Shown here: positions 20,606-28,487 of the stretch, piece by piece
How positions within the stretch are numbered: position 1 is the stretch's first letter
Layout of the letters: every line of letters begins with the position of its first letter
The notes under the pieces: generated by a model
The model's database searches: none
Seen by the model: the letters and a program-made list of their open reading frames with translations, nothing else
Told to the model about the DNA's origin: nothing
Translations under genes and position numbers: made by a program
From: Nocardia colli
GTDB taxonomy: Bacteria; Actinomycetota; Actinomycetes; Mycobacteriales; Mycobacteriaceae
Reading direction: 5' to 3'
Assembly: GCF_008704205.1 (NCBI RefSeq)
Contig: NZ_VXLC01000012.1
Location: 1 to 64,000 of the forward strand
DNA: 64,000 nt

Positions 20606-21999
20606 CCATCCCCGGGGCAATCCCACCGCCGGGGGCGGAGCCGTTGGATCCAACTGTGCTGGATCTGTTGCGGGGCAGTGCGTTAGCTCCGATGCTCGAT
20701 CAACCGGTGAACGACATCCTGCACAGCATGGGCCTGCCGAACATGCCCGAGATGCCCTCGTTCATCCACATGCCGGAGATGCCGCCGCTGCCGCCGCTGG
20801 ATCTCACCGCGCTGATGCGGCCGCTGACCGATCTGGCGTCCGCGTTCGGCAGCGGGAAGCTGGGCGCGCCGCCCGCTCCCGCGCCCGCCCCGGCCAACGC
20901 CGACGGCACCCAGAACGCGGCGGCCCCCGCGCCGCCGGTCGACCCGACCCAGCTGCTGAGCGGCATCTCGACCGTCATGCAGACGGTGATGCAGATCGGC
21001 ACCTCGGCGATCCAGACCGCGATGTCGGTGTGGCAGGGCATGGCCGCGATGGAGGCGGCGAAGAAGGCCGGCGAGGCGAGCACGGACGCAGGCAAGCTGG
21101 AGGCCCAGAGCACCCAGGAGAAGGCGGTGCTCACCAACGCGGCGGGCAGCGTCTTCACCGGCGCGGGCCTGATGTCCGCGGTGGTGGCCAAGTTCTCCAC
21201 CACGCTGGCCCTCGCGCCGCTGTACGCGGCAACCCCCGCGGGACAGGTGTTTCTGGCCGCCTCGGCGGTCGAGGCGATGGCCGAGGCGCTCGGCATCACG
21301 GTCAAGACCAAGGGCGAACTGCTCGGCCACAGCGCCTCCATGACCACGACCGGGACGAAGGTCCCGATCACCAACGCGCCCAAGGGCGTTGCGGGTGCGG
21401 GCGGCGCCGATCAGCTCAGTCAGCTGATGAGCATGGTGACGCCGCTGATCAGCACCGCGACCACGGCGGCGCAGTCACTCGGCCAGCTCGCCCAGGCGAG
21501 TTCGGCGCTCAGCGCGCCGAAACCGGTCGCCGACTCGAAAACTCATACCGGCGAAGGGCTTTCCGACGAGGAAAAGGCCAAGGCCGCAGCGCACGCCGCC
21601 AACGGTGGTATCGGCTCCGGCCCGGGCGCATTCGGCCCCGGTCCCGGCGTGGCCGCGACCAACGCTCCGTTGAACCCGTGGCAGGGTACCCGCGTCGCCA
21701 GCGGCTCGATGGGCTCGCTCACCGGGTTGAGCGGCGTCGGGTCGAGTCCCGCTACGACAGCGGCGATGTCGACCGGCGGCACCGGCGCGGGCGGCATGGG
21801 CATGCCGATGTCGGGCGCCGCGGGCGCGGCCGGACTGGCCAGGGACGGCGCGTCCAGCACCGACTCGCTGCGCGGCCAGATGGTGACCAGCCAGCACGGC
21901 GACGAAGTGGTCGGCCGGATCGACGGGGTCTCGTTGCCGGTGGTCGGCGCGACCGACACCACGTCGGAACCACCGCCGGATAAAGAACTCACGCTCTGA
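20602..21999 (+). CDS. EspA/EspE-like ESX-associated protein, partner of the EspC-like gene
   Basis: This 465-residue protein has a Pro/Met-rich start (residues 1-75), an Ala/Pro linker, a helical region with TVMQIGTSAIQTAMSVWQG (a W-Q-G turn between helices) and AAMEAAKKAGEAS, a hydrophobic helix near LALAPLYAATPAGQVFLAAS, and a Gly/Ala-rich, probably disordered, second half. There is no signal peptide. Size, a WxG turn, a hydrophobic middle and a Gly-rich tail match the layout of EspA/EspE. It is joined by an ATGA overlap to the EspC-like gene, and GAGGAGG of the PE gene starts five bases after its stop. The assignment rests on architecture and context, not on strong sequence identity. Confidence 0.5.
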   Translation: MTIPGAIPPPGAEPLDPTVLDLLRGSALAPMLDQPVNDILHSMGLPNMPEMPSFIHMPEMPPLPPLDLTALMRPLTDLASAFGSGKLGAPPAPAPAPANADGTQNAAAPAPPVDPTQLLSGISTVMQTVMQIGTSAIQTAMSVWQGMAAMEAAKKAGEASTDAGKLEAQSTQEKAVLTNAAGSVFTGAGLMSAVVAKFSTTLALAPLYAATPAGQVFLAASAVEAMAEALGITVKTKGELLGHSASMTTTGTKVPITNAPKGVAGAGGADQLSQLMSMVTPLISTATTAAQSLGQLAQASSALSAPKPVADSKTHTGEGLSDEEKAKAAAHAANGGIGSGPGAFGPGPGVAATNAPLNPWQGTRVASGSMGSLTGLSGVGSSPATTAAMSTGGTGAGGMGMPMSGAAGAAGLARDGASSTDSLRGQMVTSQHGDEVVGRIDGVSLPVVGATDTTSEPPPDKELTL

Positions 22000-22015
22000 C
22001 TTTGAGGAGGGTCTC

Positions 22016-22351
22016 ATGAGTAGTGATGGCGCGTTCGCGAGCTTCCAGTTCGACGCTGCCGCGGCCGGAGAGGCATCGAGCGGACTCGATGTGCTCGCCG
22101 ACCGGCTGGCCGCGGATCTGCAAGCCGCGGAGCAGGCATTGACGATCCAGCCGGCGGGAGCGGACGAAGTCTCCGGCCGGGCCGCGCAGACCGGGAACGA
22201 GGTCGCGTCCTCGTACTTGGCGAGCGCACAGGCCAGCGTGACCGAGATGCGAAAGCTGGCGGCCACGTTGCGGTTGCACACCAACGAGTTCAGCCAGATG
22301 GAAAGCGACAGCGTCGCGGACTTCGACGCGGCAGGCGGCAGGTCCGCCTGA
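22016..22351 (+). CDS. PE-family protein with an F-x-x-x-E export-motif variant
   Basis: This 111-residue protein has the PE fold layout: two helices joined by a turn with PAGADEVS, the most conserved stretch of PE domains, then ASSYLASAQASVTEMRKLAA. Where PE proteins carry Y-x-x-x-D/E just after helix 2, this one has FSQMESD, so Phe replaces Tyr. The strong GAGGAGG at 22004 fixes the ATG at 22016. It lies directly before the PPE gene, as PE genes usually do, and the two products should form a helical dimer that EspG delivers to the ESX pore. Confidence 0.8.
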   Translation: MSSDGAFASFQFDAAAAGEASSGLDVLADRLAADLQAAEQALTIQPAGADEVSGRAAQTGNEVASSYLASAQASVTEMRKLAATLRLHTNEFSQMESDSVADFDAAGGRSA

Positions 22352-22397
22352 GGCACGGTCCGTGGAAAGGCCTGTCTTGGAAAGGCACAGCGCAGCA

Positions 22398-23387
22398 ATG
22401 ATCGAACCACCGAAGCCAGGGTTTACCGGCGTGGTGTGGGAAGCTCGGCCGCCGGAGCGGCTCGCGCGAGACCTCACCACGGGGCCGGGCTCTGTGCCGA
22501 TGGCCGAGGCGGCCGCCGAATGGGCGCGGCTCGCCACGGTTTTCGGTGCGGCGGTGCTCGAATACGAGCGGGTCCTTGCTTCGCTGCGCACCGCGTGGCA
22601 GTCCGGTCGCAGCGGCGAGGTCATGGAAAAGGTGACCACGCTGCGAGATTGGCTGGTCGACGCGGCCGGCACCGCGACCGCGAACGCCGCCCGGCTGCAG
22701 GCCCAGGTCGCCGCGTATGAGGTGGCCAAGCTGACCATGCCGAACACCGCGGACATCCAGCAGATCCAGCAGGTGCAGGCCACGCTGGAAAGCATGGGCG
22801 CGATGCTCGGCGCTCCGATCCGGGCGATCGCGGCGGACAACGACGCGGAAGCCGATGTGGCGAAAGCCGTTGCGTCGCGGGTGATGCGGAGCTACGAGAC
22901 GGCCGCCGAACCGCTGGCCACCCCGTGGCGGCATCAGGAACCGCCGAAGATCGCGCCGGAACAGGCGCTGGCCGCGGAGCAGGCGGCGACCGCCGCCGCG
23001 GCCGCCGCGCCGAAAGCGATGCCGGGCTTGGGCGGGATGCCGATCGGTTCGATCGCGATGCCGACGTTGCCGCCGCGGGCACTGTCCAACTACCGCGCCC
23101 CGGTGTACTCGCAATCCACGACCACCACCGAGCCCACGACCAAATCGACTCAGGTCAGTGCGACGACCGCGACCGGCCAGTCCGCGCCGGTGGCCCCCGG
23201 CGCGATGGGCGGCGCGGGTGGCGGCGGCCAGGATTCGGCCCGGTTCCCGCGCGCCAGCCTGGCGGGCGAGGCCGACCAGATCGGGCTCGAGGGCGAAATC
23301 CAGGCTGCCCCGGCCGTTCTCGGCGGCACCGAGTCGGTGACCAAGGCGCCCACCGAGACTCGAGCCGAAACCGGCGGTGCGCCGTGA
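22398..23387 (+). CDS. PPE-family protein
   Basis: This 329-residue protein begins GFTGVVWEARPPERLARDL; the R-P-P-E and the following AEAAAEWARLATVFGAA helix fit the PPE domain, and AWQSGRSGEVMEKV matches its WxxxG turn. Long helices follow to about residue 190, then an Ala/Pro- and Gly-rich tail. I chose ATG 22398 (GGAAAGG 13 bases upstream) over the GTG at 22362. It follows the PE gene and overlaps the EspG gene by four bases (GTGA), so PE, PPE and chaperone form one unit. Confidence 0.8.
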   Translation: MIEPPKPGFTGVVWEARPPERLARDLTTGPGSVPMAEAAAEWARLATVFGAAVLEYERVLASLRTAWQSGRSGEVMEKVTTLRDWLVDAAGTATANAARLQAQVAAYEVAKLTMPNTADIQQIQQVQATLESMGAMLGAPIRAIAADNDAEADVAKAVASRVMRSYETAAEPLATPWRHQEPPKIAPEQALAAEQAATAAAAAAPKAMPGLGGMPIGSIAMPTLPPRALSNYRAPVYSQSTTTTEPTTKSTQVSATTATGQSAPVAPGAMGGAGGGGQDSARFPRASLAGEADQIGLEGEIQAAPAVLGGTESVTKAPTETRAETGGAP

Positions 23388-24175
23388 CCACACTGACCAA
23401 CGACGCGCTGCTCGCCGTCGCCGACCGGGCCGGGGTGCAGACCCTGCCGCTGGCGCTTTCGGTAGGGCCGCAACAGGATTCGTTCGAGGAATGGCAGCGC
23501 GCGCAGGAGCACGCCGTAGCCGGCTTGATCGACGACGGCCTGATCGACGCGCACGGCGAGGTAGCTCCCGACCTGGCCGAGACGTTGTTCACGCTGGCGC
23601 TGCCGGAGCAGGAACTGGCCGCGCGCATCTTCACCGAGCACGGCACCCGGCGGGTCTGCGTGGTGCGGCGCGGGCACGCGCACGCGCTGGCGGTCCGCAC
23701 CGGCGACACCTTCGAGGTGCGCCAGCTGTGGACCGACGGATCGGCGACCGATCTGGTGCGCCCGCTGCTCGCCGCGATGGATCCGTGCCCGCCCGCCGAA
23801 ATCCCCCAATTCAGCGTCCCCGCCGCGGAGCTGGCCGAGCGGCTGGATGCCGCCGCCACGCCGAGCGAGCTCACCGACGCTCTCTATGCCCTGGGTGCCA
23901 CCGAACGCGACGCCACGAAATTGGGGCTCGCGTTCGGTGCGACGCACGCATACGCCGAGATCGTGGCGTGCGCCCATGAGGATGGCGTGACCACGCGGGC
24001 ACCGGGTGCCGTCGCCGTGTACGACACCGCCCGCGGGCGGATCGTCGTCGCGCCGACGGTCTCCCCGGATCAGCAGATCTGGTCCACGGTCACGCCGGGT
24101 ACCGACCACCGGGTTGCGCAAGCAGTCGCCACGTTGATCGAGGGGCTGCCCGGGGGGAGGTGGCTGCCGCAGTAA
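23384..24175 (+). CDS. espG: EspG-family cytosolic chaperone for PE/PPE substrates
   Basis: This 263-residue soluble protein has no signal. It shows the mixed alpha/beta layout of EspG: an N-terminal strand/helix half with TRRVCVVRRGHAHALAVRTG and FEVRQLW, and a second half with AAATPSELTDALYALGAT and GAVAVYDTARGRIVVAPT. EspG binds the tip of PPE proteins and keeps them soluble for ESX export. The GTG start is inside the PPE stop (GTGA), so production is coupled to its client. The chaperone is expected to be specific for this locus. Confidence 0.8.
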   Translation: MTTLTNDALLAVADRAGVQTLPLALSVGPQQDSFEEWQRAQEHAVAGLIDDGLIDAHGEVAPDLAETLFTLALPEQELAARIFTEHGTRRVCVVRRGHAHALAVRTGDTFEVRQLWTDGSATDLVRPLLAAMDPCPPAEIPQFSVPAAELAERLDAAATPSELTDALYALGATERDATKLGLAFGATHAYAEIVACAHEDGVTTRAPGAVAVYDTARGRIVVAPTVSPDQQIWSTVTPGTDHRVAQAVATLIEGLPGGRWLPQ

Positions 24176-24213
24176 TTCCTGGGTGGCAACTTCGGTTGTC
24201 TTGTAGTTCGACG

Positions 24214-24237
24214 AGATCGTTTGTCTGAGAACGATCT
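24214..24237. promoter_or_regulatory. Perfect 8-bp inverted repeat upstream of the esx pair
   Basis: AGATCGTT (24214-24221) and AACGATCT (24230-24237) flank an 8-base spacer, 25 bp before the ATG of the first esx gene. The two half-sites are identical when read on opposite strands, as expected for a dimeric repressor site; a weak RNA hairpin is the alternative. No -10/-35 pair was convincing nearby. Confidence 0.4.
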
Positions 24238-24262
24238 TCAAATATGACGAAAGGTCAAACAA

Positions 24263-24559
24263 ATGTCCCTCACCTCACTCGGTGGCTCGAGCAAGGCTGT
24301 TGGTGTCGAGGCCGGCGGCGTCCAGAAGGTCGTCGGCGATCTCGAGACCGCCATCAACAACCTCCGCACCTCGGTCAAGGAAATCGACCAGGCCGCGCAG
24401 GATGTGCTGAAGGGCTGGAAGGGCGACGCGTCCGACAAGTTCGTTCAGGTGGCCGGCGACTGGCACGACGAGGCCGAAGATCTGAACAAGCGCCTCGACC
24501 AGTTCACCGAAGCCGTCAACAACGGCAAGTCGACCCTGCAGGCCATGGACCAGGCCTGA
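24263..24559 (+). CDS. WXG100-family Esx protein (EsxB/CFP-10-like)
   Basis: This 98-residue two-helix protein has LKGWKGDASDKF; the W-K-G is the WXG turn, about residue 53, at the usual mid-point. GAAAGG upstream supports the ATG. The C-terminal part shows no Y-x-x-x-D/E signal; the nearest is DQFTEAV. It is paired with the next esx gene 53 bp downstream; such pairs form a tight heterodimer exported by the ESX pore. One member of such a pair normally carries the export motif. Confidence 0.9.
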   Translation: MSLTSLGGSSKAVGVEAGGVQKVVGDLETAINNLRTSVKEIDQAAQDVLKGWKGDASDKFVQVAGDWHDEAEDLNKRLDQFTEAVNNGKSTLQAMDQA

Positions 24560-24612
24560 TCGGCGCCTGCTCCGCTCCGTTTTCGGAACCCATCGTTCGA
24601 AGGAATTGACGA

Positions 24613-24906
24613 ATGACCATCCTTTACGATCCCGCTGCCATGAACGAGCTCTACAGCGACCTGCAGACGCACGGCGGCAAGATGAAGGGCGAGATCGACT
24701 CGCTCAACGACGCTGCCAAGGCGTTCCACGACAACCTGACCGGTGAGAACGCGTCGCAGGGCTTCGATGGCGCGCACAAGAACCTCACCCAGGGCCTCGA
24801 GGACACGCTGCAGAAGCTGGATGCCCTCGGCGCCCAGGTGGAGAACGCGCTGCAGCGTGCGCTCGAAGCCGACGGCAAGGTCGGCGACGGTTTCGCCGCT
24901 TTCTGA
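24613..24906 (+). CDS. Esx-type protein without WXG turn (EsxG-like)
   Basis: This 97-residue two-helix protein lacks a Trp altogether. In place of WXG it has AFHDNLTGENASQGFDGAH, which closely follows the turn of EsxG (ESX-3) of mycobacteria. The C-terminus (GKVGDGFAAF) has no Y-x-x-x-D/E. GAAGGAATTGACG precedes the ATG. It is the likely heterodimer partner of the WXG protein before it. The pair is followed by a terminator, so it can be transcribed apart from the membrane-component genes. Confidence 0.85.
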   Translation: MTILYDPAAMNELYSDLQTHGGKMKGEIDSLNDAAKAFHDNLTGENASQGFDGAHKNLTQGLEDTLQKLDALGAQVENALQRALEADGKVGDGFAAF

Positions 24907-24921
24907 CATGTCCGTCACCTG

Positions 24922-24966
24922 ACGGCCGACCGGAACATCCAGTTCCGTTCGGCCGTTTCGGTTTTC
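24922..24966 (+). terminator. Terminator after the esx pair
   Basis: ACGGCCGA (24922-24929) pairs with TCGGCCGT (24949-24956), and the inner bases CGGAAC and GTTCCG extend the stem past one mismatch. A T-rich run (TTTCGGTTTT) follows. It lies between the convergent esx and eccE genes. Confidence 0.7.
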
Positions 24967-25002
24967 GGGGGCGGATACCGCGCGATCAGCGGGTAGCGCA
25001 GA

Positions 25003-26799
25003 TCAGCGCGCGGCGAGCGATTCGCCGATGTAGTGCATCTCGTCCGGCGTGGTCACCATGAACACGGTCGCGCTGGCGGTCGCGGTACGCACGGTGATCC
25101 GGTTCGGCGCGTCCGGATCCTGGGTCAGCGTGACGTCGGCGTCGATCGCGCTCGGCGGCTGGTCCGGCGTGCGCACATGCACGATGGTGGCGCCGCCCGC
25201 GTGCGTGGTCGGCGCGATCCCGTCGAACACGACGACCGTGGTGCTCGGGTAGGGCGCGGCAGGCAACGGCGGCGCCGACGGCGCGTGATAGCTGGCGCCC
25301 GCCGAGCGCGGTGCGATCGAAAGCACATGCGGCGCATCGAGATTGGTCACCATGGTGTGCCACGCATCGGGCCGCGCGGTGTGCACGATGGCGTGTGCGC
25401 CCAGCGCGGTGGCGCGCAGGATCACCTGCTGGGCCAGGTCCAGGTTGCCGATGACCTCCAGGTGCCGGGTGCCCTCGCCGACCAGCGGCACCGCGATGCC
25501 CTGGCCGATCTCGTCGGCGCCGATCAACTGACCGCAGCCCGCGGTGGGCACCGCGATGTCGGTGAGCGCGGTGAGGGTGCCGCGGTATCCGGTGTCCGCG
25601 CCCCAGCGTCCGGCGGCGCCGATCGGCAAGGTGTCCAACAGGATTCGCAGCTGATTGCCCGGTAGCTCGCGCAGTCCGGGCAGCGGCGGCTCCTCCGGCT
25701 CGAAGGTGGTGTCGAACCGGACGACAGCGTTGAGCACGACGGTGCCCGCGTGGTCGGCCCGCGTGTCGTGCCGGTGCGCGCCCGGGCGCAGCCGCAGCGT
25801 CACCGTGGTGGACAGGCTCTGCACCGTCCAGATATCGGCCAGCCCGCGCGGGCCGATCAGTTCCGCGCCGATCTGATAGTGCGTGAGGTAGCGGCCCTGG
25901 TACTCCAGCGACTGCGGCGACTCGGCGAGCTGGTCGACCTCGAAGCCGTGGGTGAGTTCACGGACCGCGGTGTTCATCTCGGCGGCGGTCAGCACCGAGG
26001 TGGCGATGTCGTGCGCGGCGAGCCGGTTCGCCACCCGGCGGGTGGCGATCATCGCGGTGCGCAGGGCGCCGGTGCCGCCGCCCCCGCGCTTGTCCACCGC
26101 CTCGGCGTTGGCCAGCGGGTCCAGCCGCAGCACCAGCCAGAGGGTGCGGTGCGCGATGGCGGGCAGCGGGCCGAGGATGCTGTCGTAGAGGTGCGAGATC
26201 ATGCCGGTGCCCGCGGTGCGCGCGCCGGTGCTCACCAGGTCGACGCTGGCCAGCGTCAGGTCGAATTGGTCGAGGCAGCGGGCGATTTCGGTGAGCGGAA
26301 GCAACTGGTCGGTGCTCAGCGAGCCGCGGCGCAGCAGCGTCAGCGTGTCCGGCGGCGGATCGATGCGCAGCATGGTCAGCAGCAGCTCGCCGTCCCAGCG
26401 CACCCCGTAACCGCCGCCCTCGCTGAACGGCACGTCGAAAGCGGGCGCCTGGGTCAGATGGTCGGCGGGCCGCAGCCCGCTGCGCCGGCGGGCCAGCGCG
26501 CCGCCGATCCGGGCGGCCGGGGTGCGGCCGCGAATCGGCAGCAGGAAGATCACCGCGAAACCGACGCCGCCGCCGATCGCGCCCCACAGGGAATGCGTTG
26601 TGGCGAGCACGATCCAGGCCAGCGCGGCGGCCAGCACCACCACCGGCACGATCACCCGCAGCGGATAGATCCGGAACAGCCAGAACTCGGGGTCGCGCAG
26701 GGTGTCGTAGGCCGAGGCCCGGTCGGCCGCCGCCGGCGCGCCGCCGCTCTCCGATTCGGTCTCCCCGTCGGGCCTGGTCTCGTTCATCGTTGTCGTCAC
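25003..26799 (-). CDS. eccE: ESX membrane component EccE
   Basis: This protein of about 598 residues has two close N-terminal membrane segments (RVIVPVVVLAAALAWIVLA; GAIGGGVGFAVIFLLPI) at about residues 50-95, then a long soluble part. This is the layout of EccE, the outer-ring component of the ESX inner-membrane complex. The C-terminal half has GCGQLIGADEIGQG and LAQQVILRATALG. It is homologous to the partial gene at 62987-64000. The start is the GTG at 26799 with AGGGA eight bases upstream; GTG 26832 is the alternative. It is on the minus strand, divergent from eccB, while mycobacterial eccE normally ends the operon on the same strand. Confidence 0.85.
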   Translation of the reverse strand: MTTTMNETRPDGETESESGGAPAAADRASAYDTLRDPEFWLFRIYPLRVIVPVVVLAAALAWIVLATTHSLWGAIGGGVGFAVIFLLPIRGRTPAARIGGALARRRSGLRPADHLTQAPAFDVPFSEGGGYGVRWDGELLLTMLRIDPPPDTLTLLRRGSLSTDQLLPLTEIARCLDQFDLTLASVDLVSTGARTAGTGMISHLYDSILGPLPAIAHRTLWLVLRLDPLANAEAVDKRGGGGTGALRTAMIATRRVANRLAAHDIATSVLTAAEMNTAVRELTHGFEVDQLAESPQSLEYQGRYLTHYQIGAELIGPRGLADIWTVQSLSTTVTLRLRPGAHRHDTRADHAGTVVLNAVVRFDTTFEPEEPPLPGLRELPGNQLRILLDTLPIGAAGRWGADTGYRGTLTALTDIAVPTAGCGQLIGADEIGQGIAVPLVGEGTRHLEVIGNLDLAQQVILRATALGAHAIVHTARPDAWHTMVTNLDAPHVLSIAPRSAGASYHAPSAPPLPAAPYPSTTVVVFDGIAPTTHAGGATIVHVRTPDQPPSAIDADVTLTQDPDAPNRITVRTATASATVFMVTTPDEMHYIGESLAAR

Positions 26800-26926
26800 C
26801 GCGTTGTCCCTGTCTGCCACCCGTACGGCCACCGCCGAAAGACCATGAATTCATCGGTTCAGGGCCGTCCTGGAATTACGGTACCGTGTCGATGAAGATG
26901 GTTCTCGACAGTTCAATGGAGACCTA

Positions 26927-28444
26927 GTGCCGGCACAGCTGACTACCCGAGCCCAGGTCAACGGGTACCGATTCCTGTTGCGCCGTCTCGATCACGCACT
27001 GGTACGCCGTGACGTGCGAATGCTGCACGATCCCATGCGGTCCCAGGTGCGTTCGCTGATGGTCGGCCTGGTGCTCGGCATCCTGGTGATCGCCGGCGCG
27101 GCCATCCTGAGCTTCCTGCGCCCGCAGGGCGCGATCGGCGACTCGCTGATCGTCTCGGGCAAGCAGAGCGGTGCGCTCTACGTCGTCGTGCAGTCCGCGG
27201 ACGGCAACAAGACGCTGCACCCGGTGCTGAACCTGGCCTCCGCGCGCCTGATCACCGGCAGCAATGCCGAGCCGAACGCGGTGAAGGACAGCAAGCTCAA
27301 CAGCATGCCGCGCGGACCGATGGTCGGCATCCCCGGCGCGCCGAGCGCGCTGCCGGGTTCGGGGCAGGGGTCCCGCTCGGAATGGGCGCTGTGCGAGACG
27401 ATCGCGCTCTCACAGGGCGGCAGCGCGGCCTCGGCCACCGGCGGCACCACGACGATCATCGCGGGCCGGCCGGCCCTCGGCGAACGCACCCGCACGGTCG
27501 GCAAGGACGAGGCGCTGCTGGTGAAGCGCAGCGACAAGACCTACCTGGTCTACGACGGCAAGCGAGCCGAGGTCGATCCGGGCAACTCGGTGCTGCAGCG
27601 CGCGCTGCAGCTGACCACGCACCGGCCGCGGCCGATCGGCACCGGAATGCTGGGCGCGACAACGGAAGTCCCCCCGCTGGTCGCGCCGCAGATCCCGCAG
27701 GCGGGCCAGCCCGGTCCGGGCCCGCTGGCGAAGATCCCGGTCGGCGGTGTCATCTCCATCCGCGACGTCGGCGACGGCAAGCCCGAGCTGTACGCGGTGC
27801 TCGCCGACGCGCTGCAGCCGGTGAGCCCGTTCACCGCGCAGGTGATCCGGTTCGCCGATTCGCACGGGATGAGCGAGATCCCGACCATGCCGCCGGACGT
27901 GCTGGACCGGGTGCGGGTGGTGCACGATGCGTTGCCGGTCAACGACTTTCCGGTCGAGACCCCGAAGATCCTGAATGCCGAGGACGCCCCGGTCACCTGC
28001 GTGGCCTGGTCCAAGACGCCGGGCACGGCTCCGGCCAATCGCAAGGTCGACGCGGGCGACGGTCCCGCCGAGCGCGCCTCGGTGACCCTGCTGGCCGGCG
28101 TGCGGATACCGATCGCGGAATCGGCGAAGACGGTCGCGCTGGCCACCGCCGACGGGACCGGCGACCGGGTGGACGCGGTGTACGTCCCGCCGGGGACCGG
28201 TGAGTTCGTTCAGGTGACCGGCATGGGCCCGGGTAGCCCGCGCCGCGGCAGCCTGTTCTACGTCGCGGATAACGGTGTGCGCTATGGCATTCCGGACATG
28301 GCGACCGCGGGTGTGCTCGGTCTGGGGGACACCCCGCGGCTGGCGCCGTGGGCGATCATCGGTCAGATGGTTCCGGGCGCGACGCTGTCCGCGAAGGAAG
28401 CGCTCACCGCGCGCGATCAACTGCCGCTGGAACCGCAGCACTGA
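26927..28444 (+). CDS. eccB: ESX membrane component EccB
   Basis: This 505-residue protein has a short cytosolic N-terminus (TTRAQVNGYRFLLRRLDHAL, a hallmark of EccB), one membrane helix at about residues 46-65 (GLVLGILVIAGAAILSF), and a large extracytoplasmic part with repeats of the R1-R4 type and a pair of Cys (CETIAL; VTCVAW) that may form the disulfide known in EccB. EccB spans the periplasm-like space above the ESX pore. The GTG start has GGAG six bases upstream. It is divergent from eccE and convergent with eccA, with a strong shared terminator at its end. Confidence 0.92.
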   Translation: MPAQLTTRAQVNGYRFLLRRLDHALVRRDVRMLHDPMRSQVRSLMVGLVLGILVIAGAAILSFLRPQGAIGDSLIVSGKQSGALYVVVQSADGNKTLHPVLNLASARLITGSNAEPNAVKDSKLNSMPRGPMVGIPGAPSALPGSGQGSRSEWALCETIALSQGGSAASATGGTTTIIAGRPALGERTRTVGKDEALLVKRSDKTYLVYDGKRAEVDPGNSVLQRALQLTTHRPRPIGTGMLGATTEVPPLVAPQIPQAGQPGPGPLAKIPVGGVISIRDVGDGKPELYAVLADALQPVSPFTAQVIRFADSHGMSEIPTMPPDVLDRVRVVHDALPVNDFPVETPKILNAEDAPVTCVAWSKTPGTAPANRKVDAGDGPAERASVTLLAGVRIPIAESAKTVALATADGTGDRVDAVYVPPGTGEFVQVTGMGPGSPRRGSLFYVADNGVRYGIPDMATAGVLGLGDTPRLAPWAIIGQMVPGATLSAKEALTARDQLPLEPQH

Positions 28445-28448
28445 CCCG

Positions 28449-28485
28449 GGCGGGGCCTGCACCAGCCGATGGTGCAGGCCCCGCC
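28449..28485. terminator. Bidirectional hairpin terminator between eccB and eccA
   Basis: A perfect 16-bp stem (28449-28464 with 28470-28485) closes a 5-base loop, GCCGA. It sits between the stop codons of the convergent eccB and eccA genes and should end transcripts from both sides. There is no long T-run on either side, as is common in actinobacterial terminators. Confidence 0.8.
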
Positions 28486-28487
28486 GG

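Noticed and set aside
25750..26895. 381-residue plus-strand ORF opposite eccE
   Set aside because: It is an antisense shadow of eccE with no recognisable domain.
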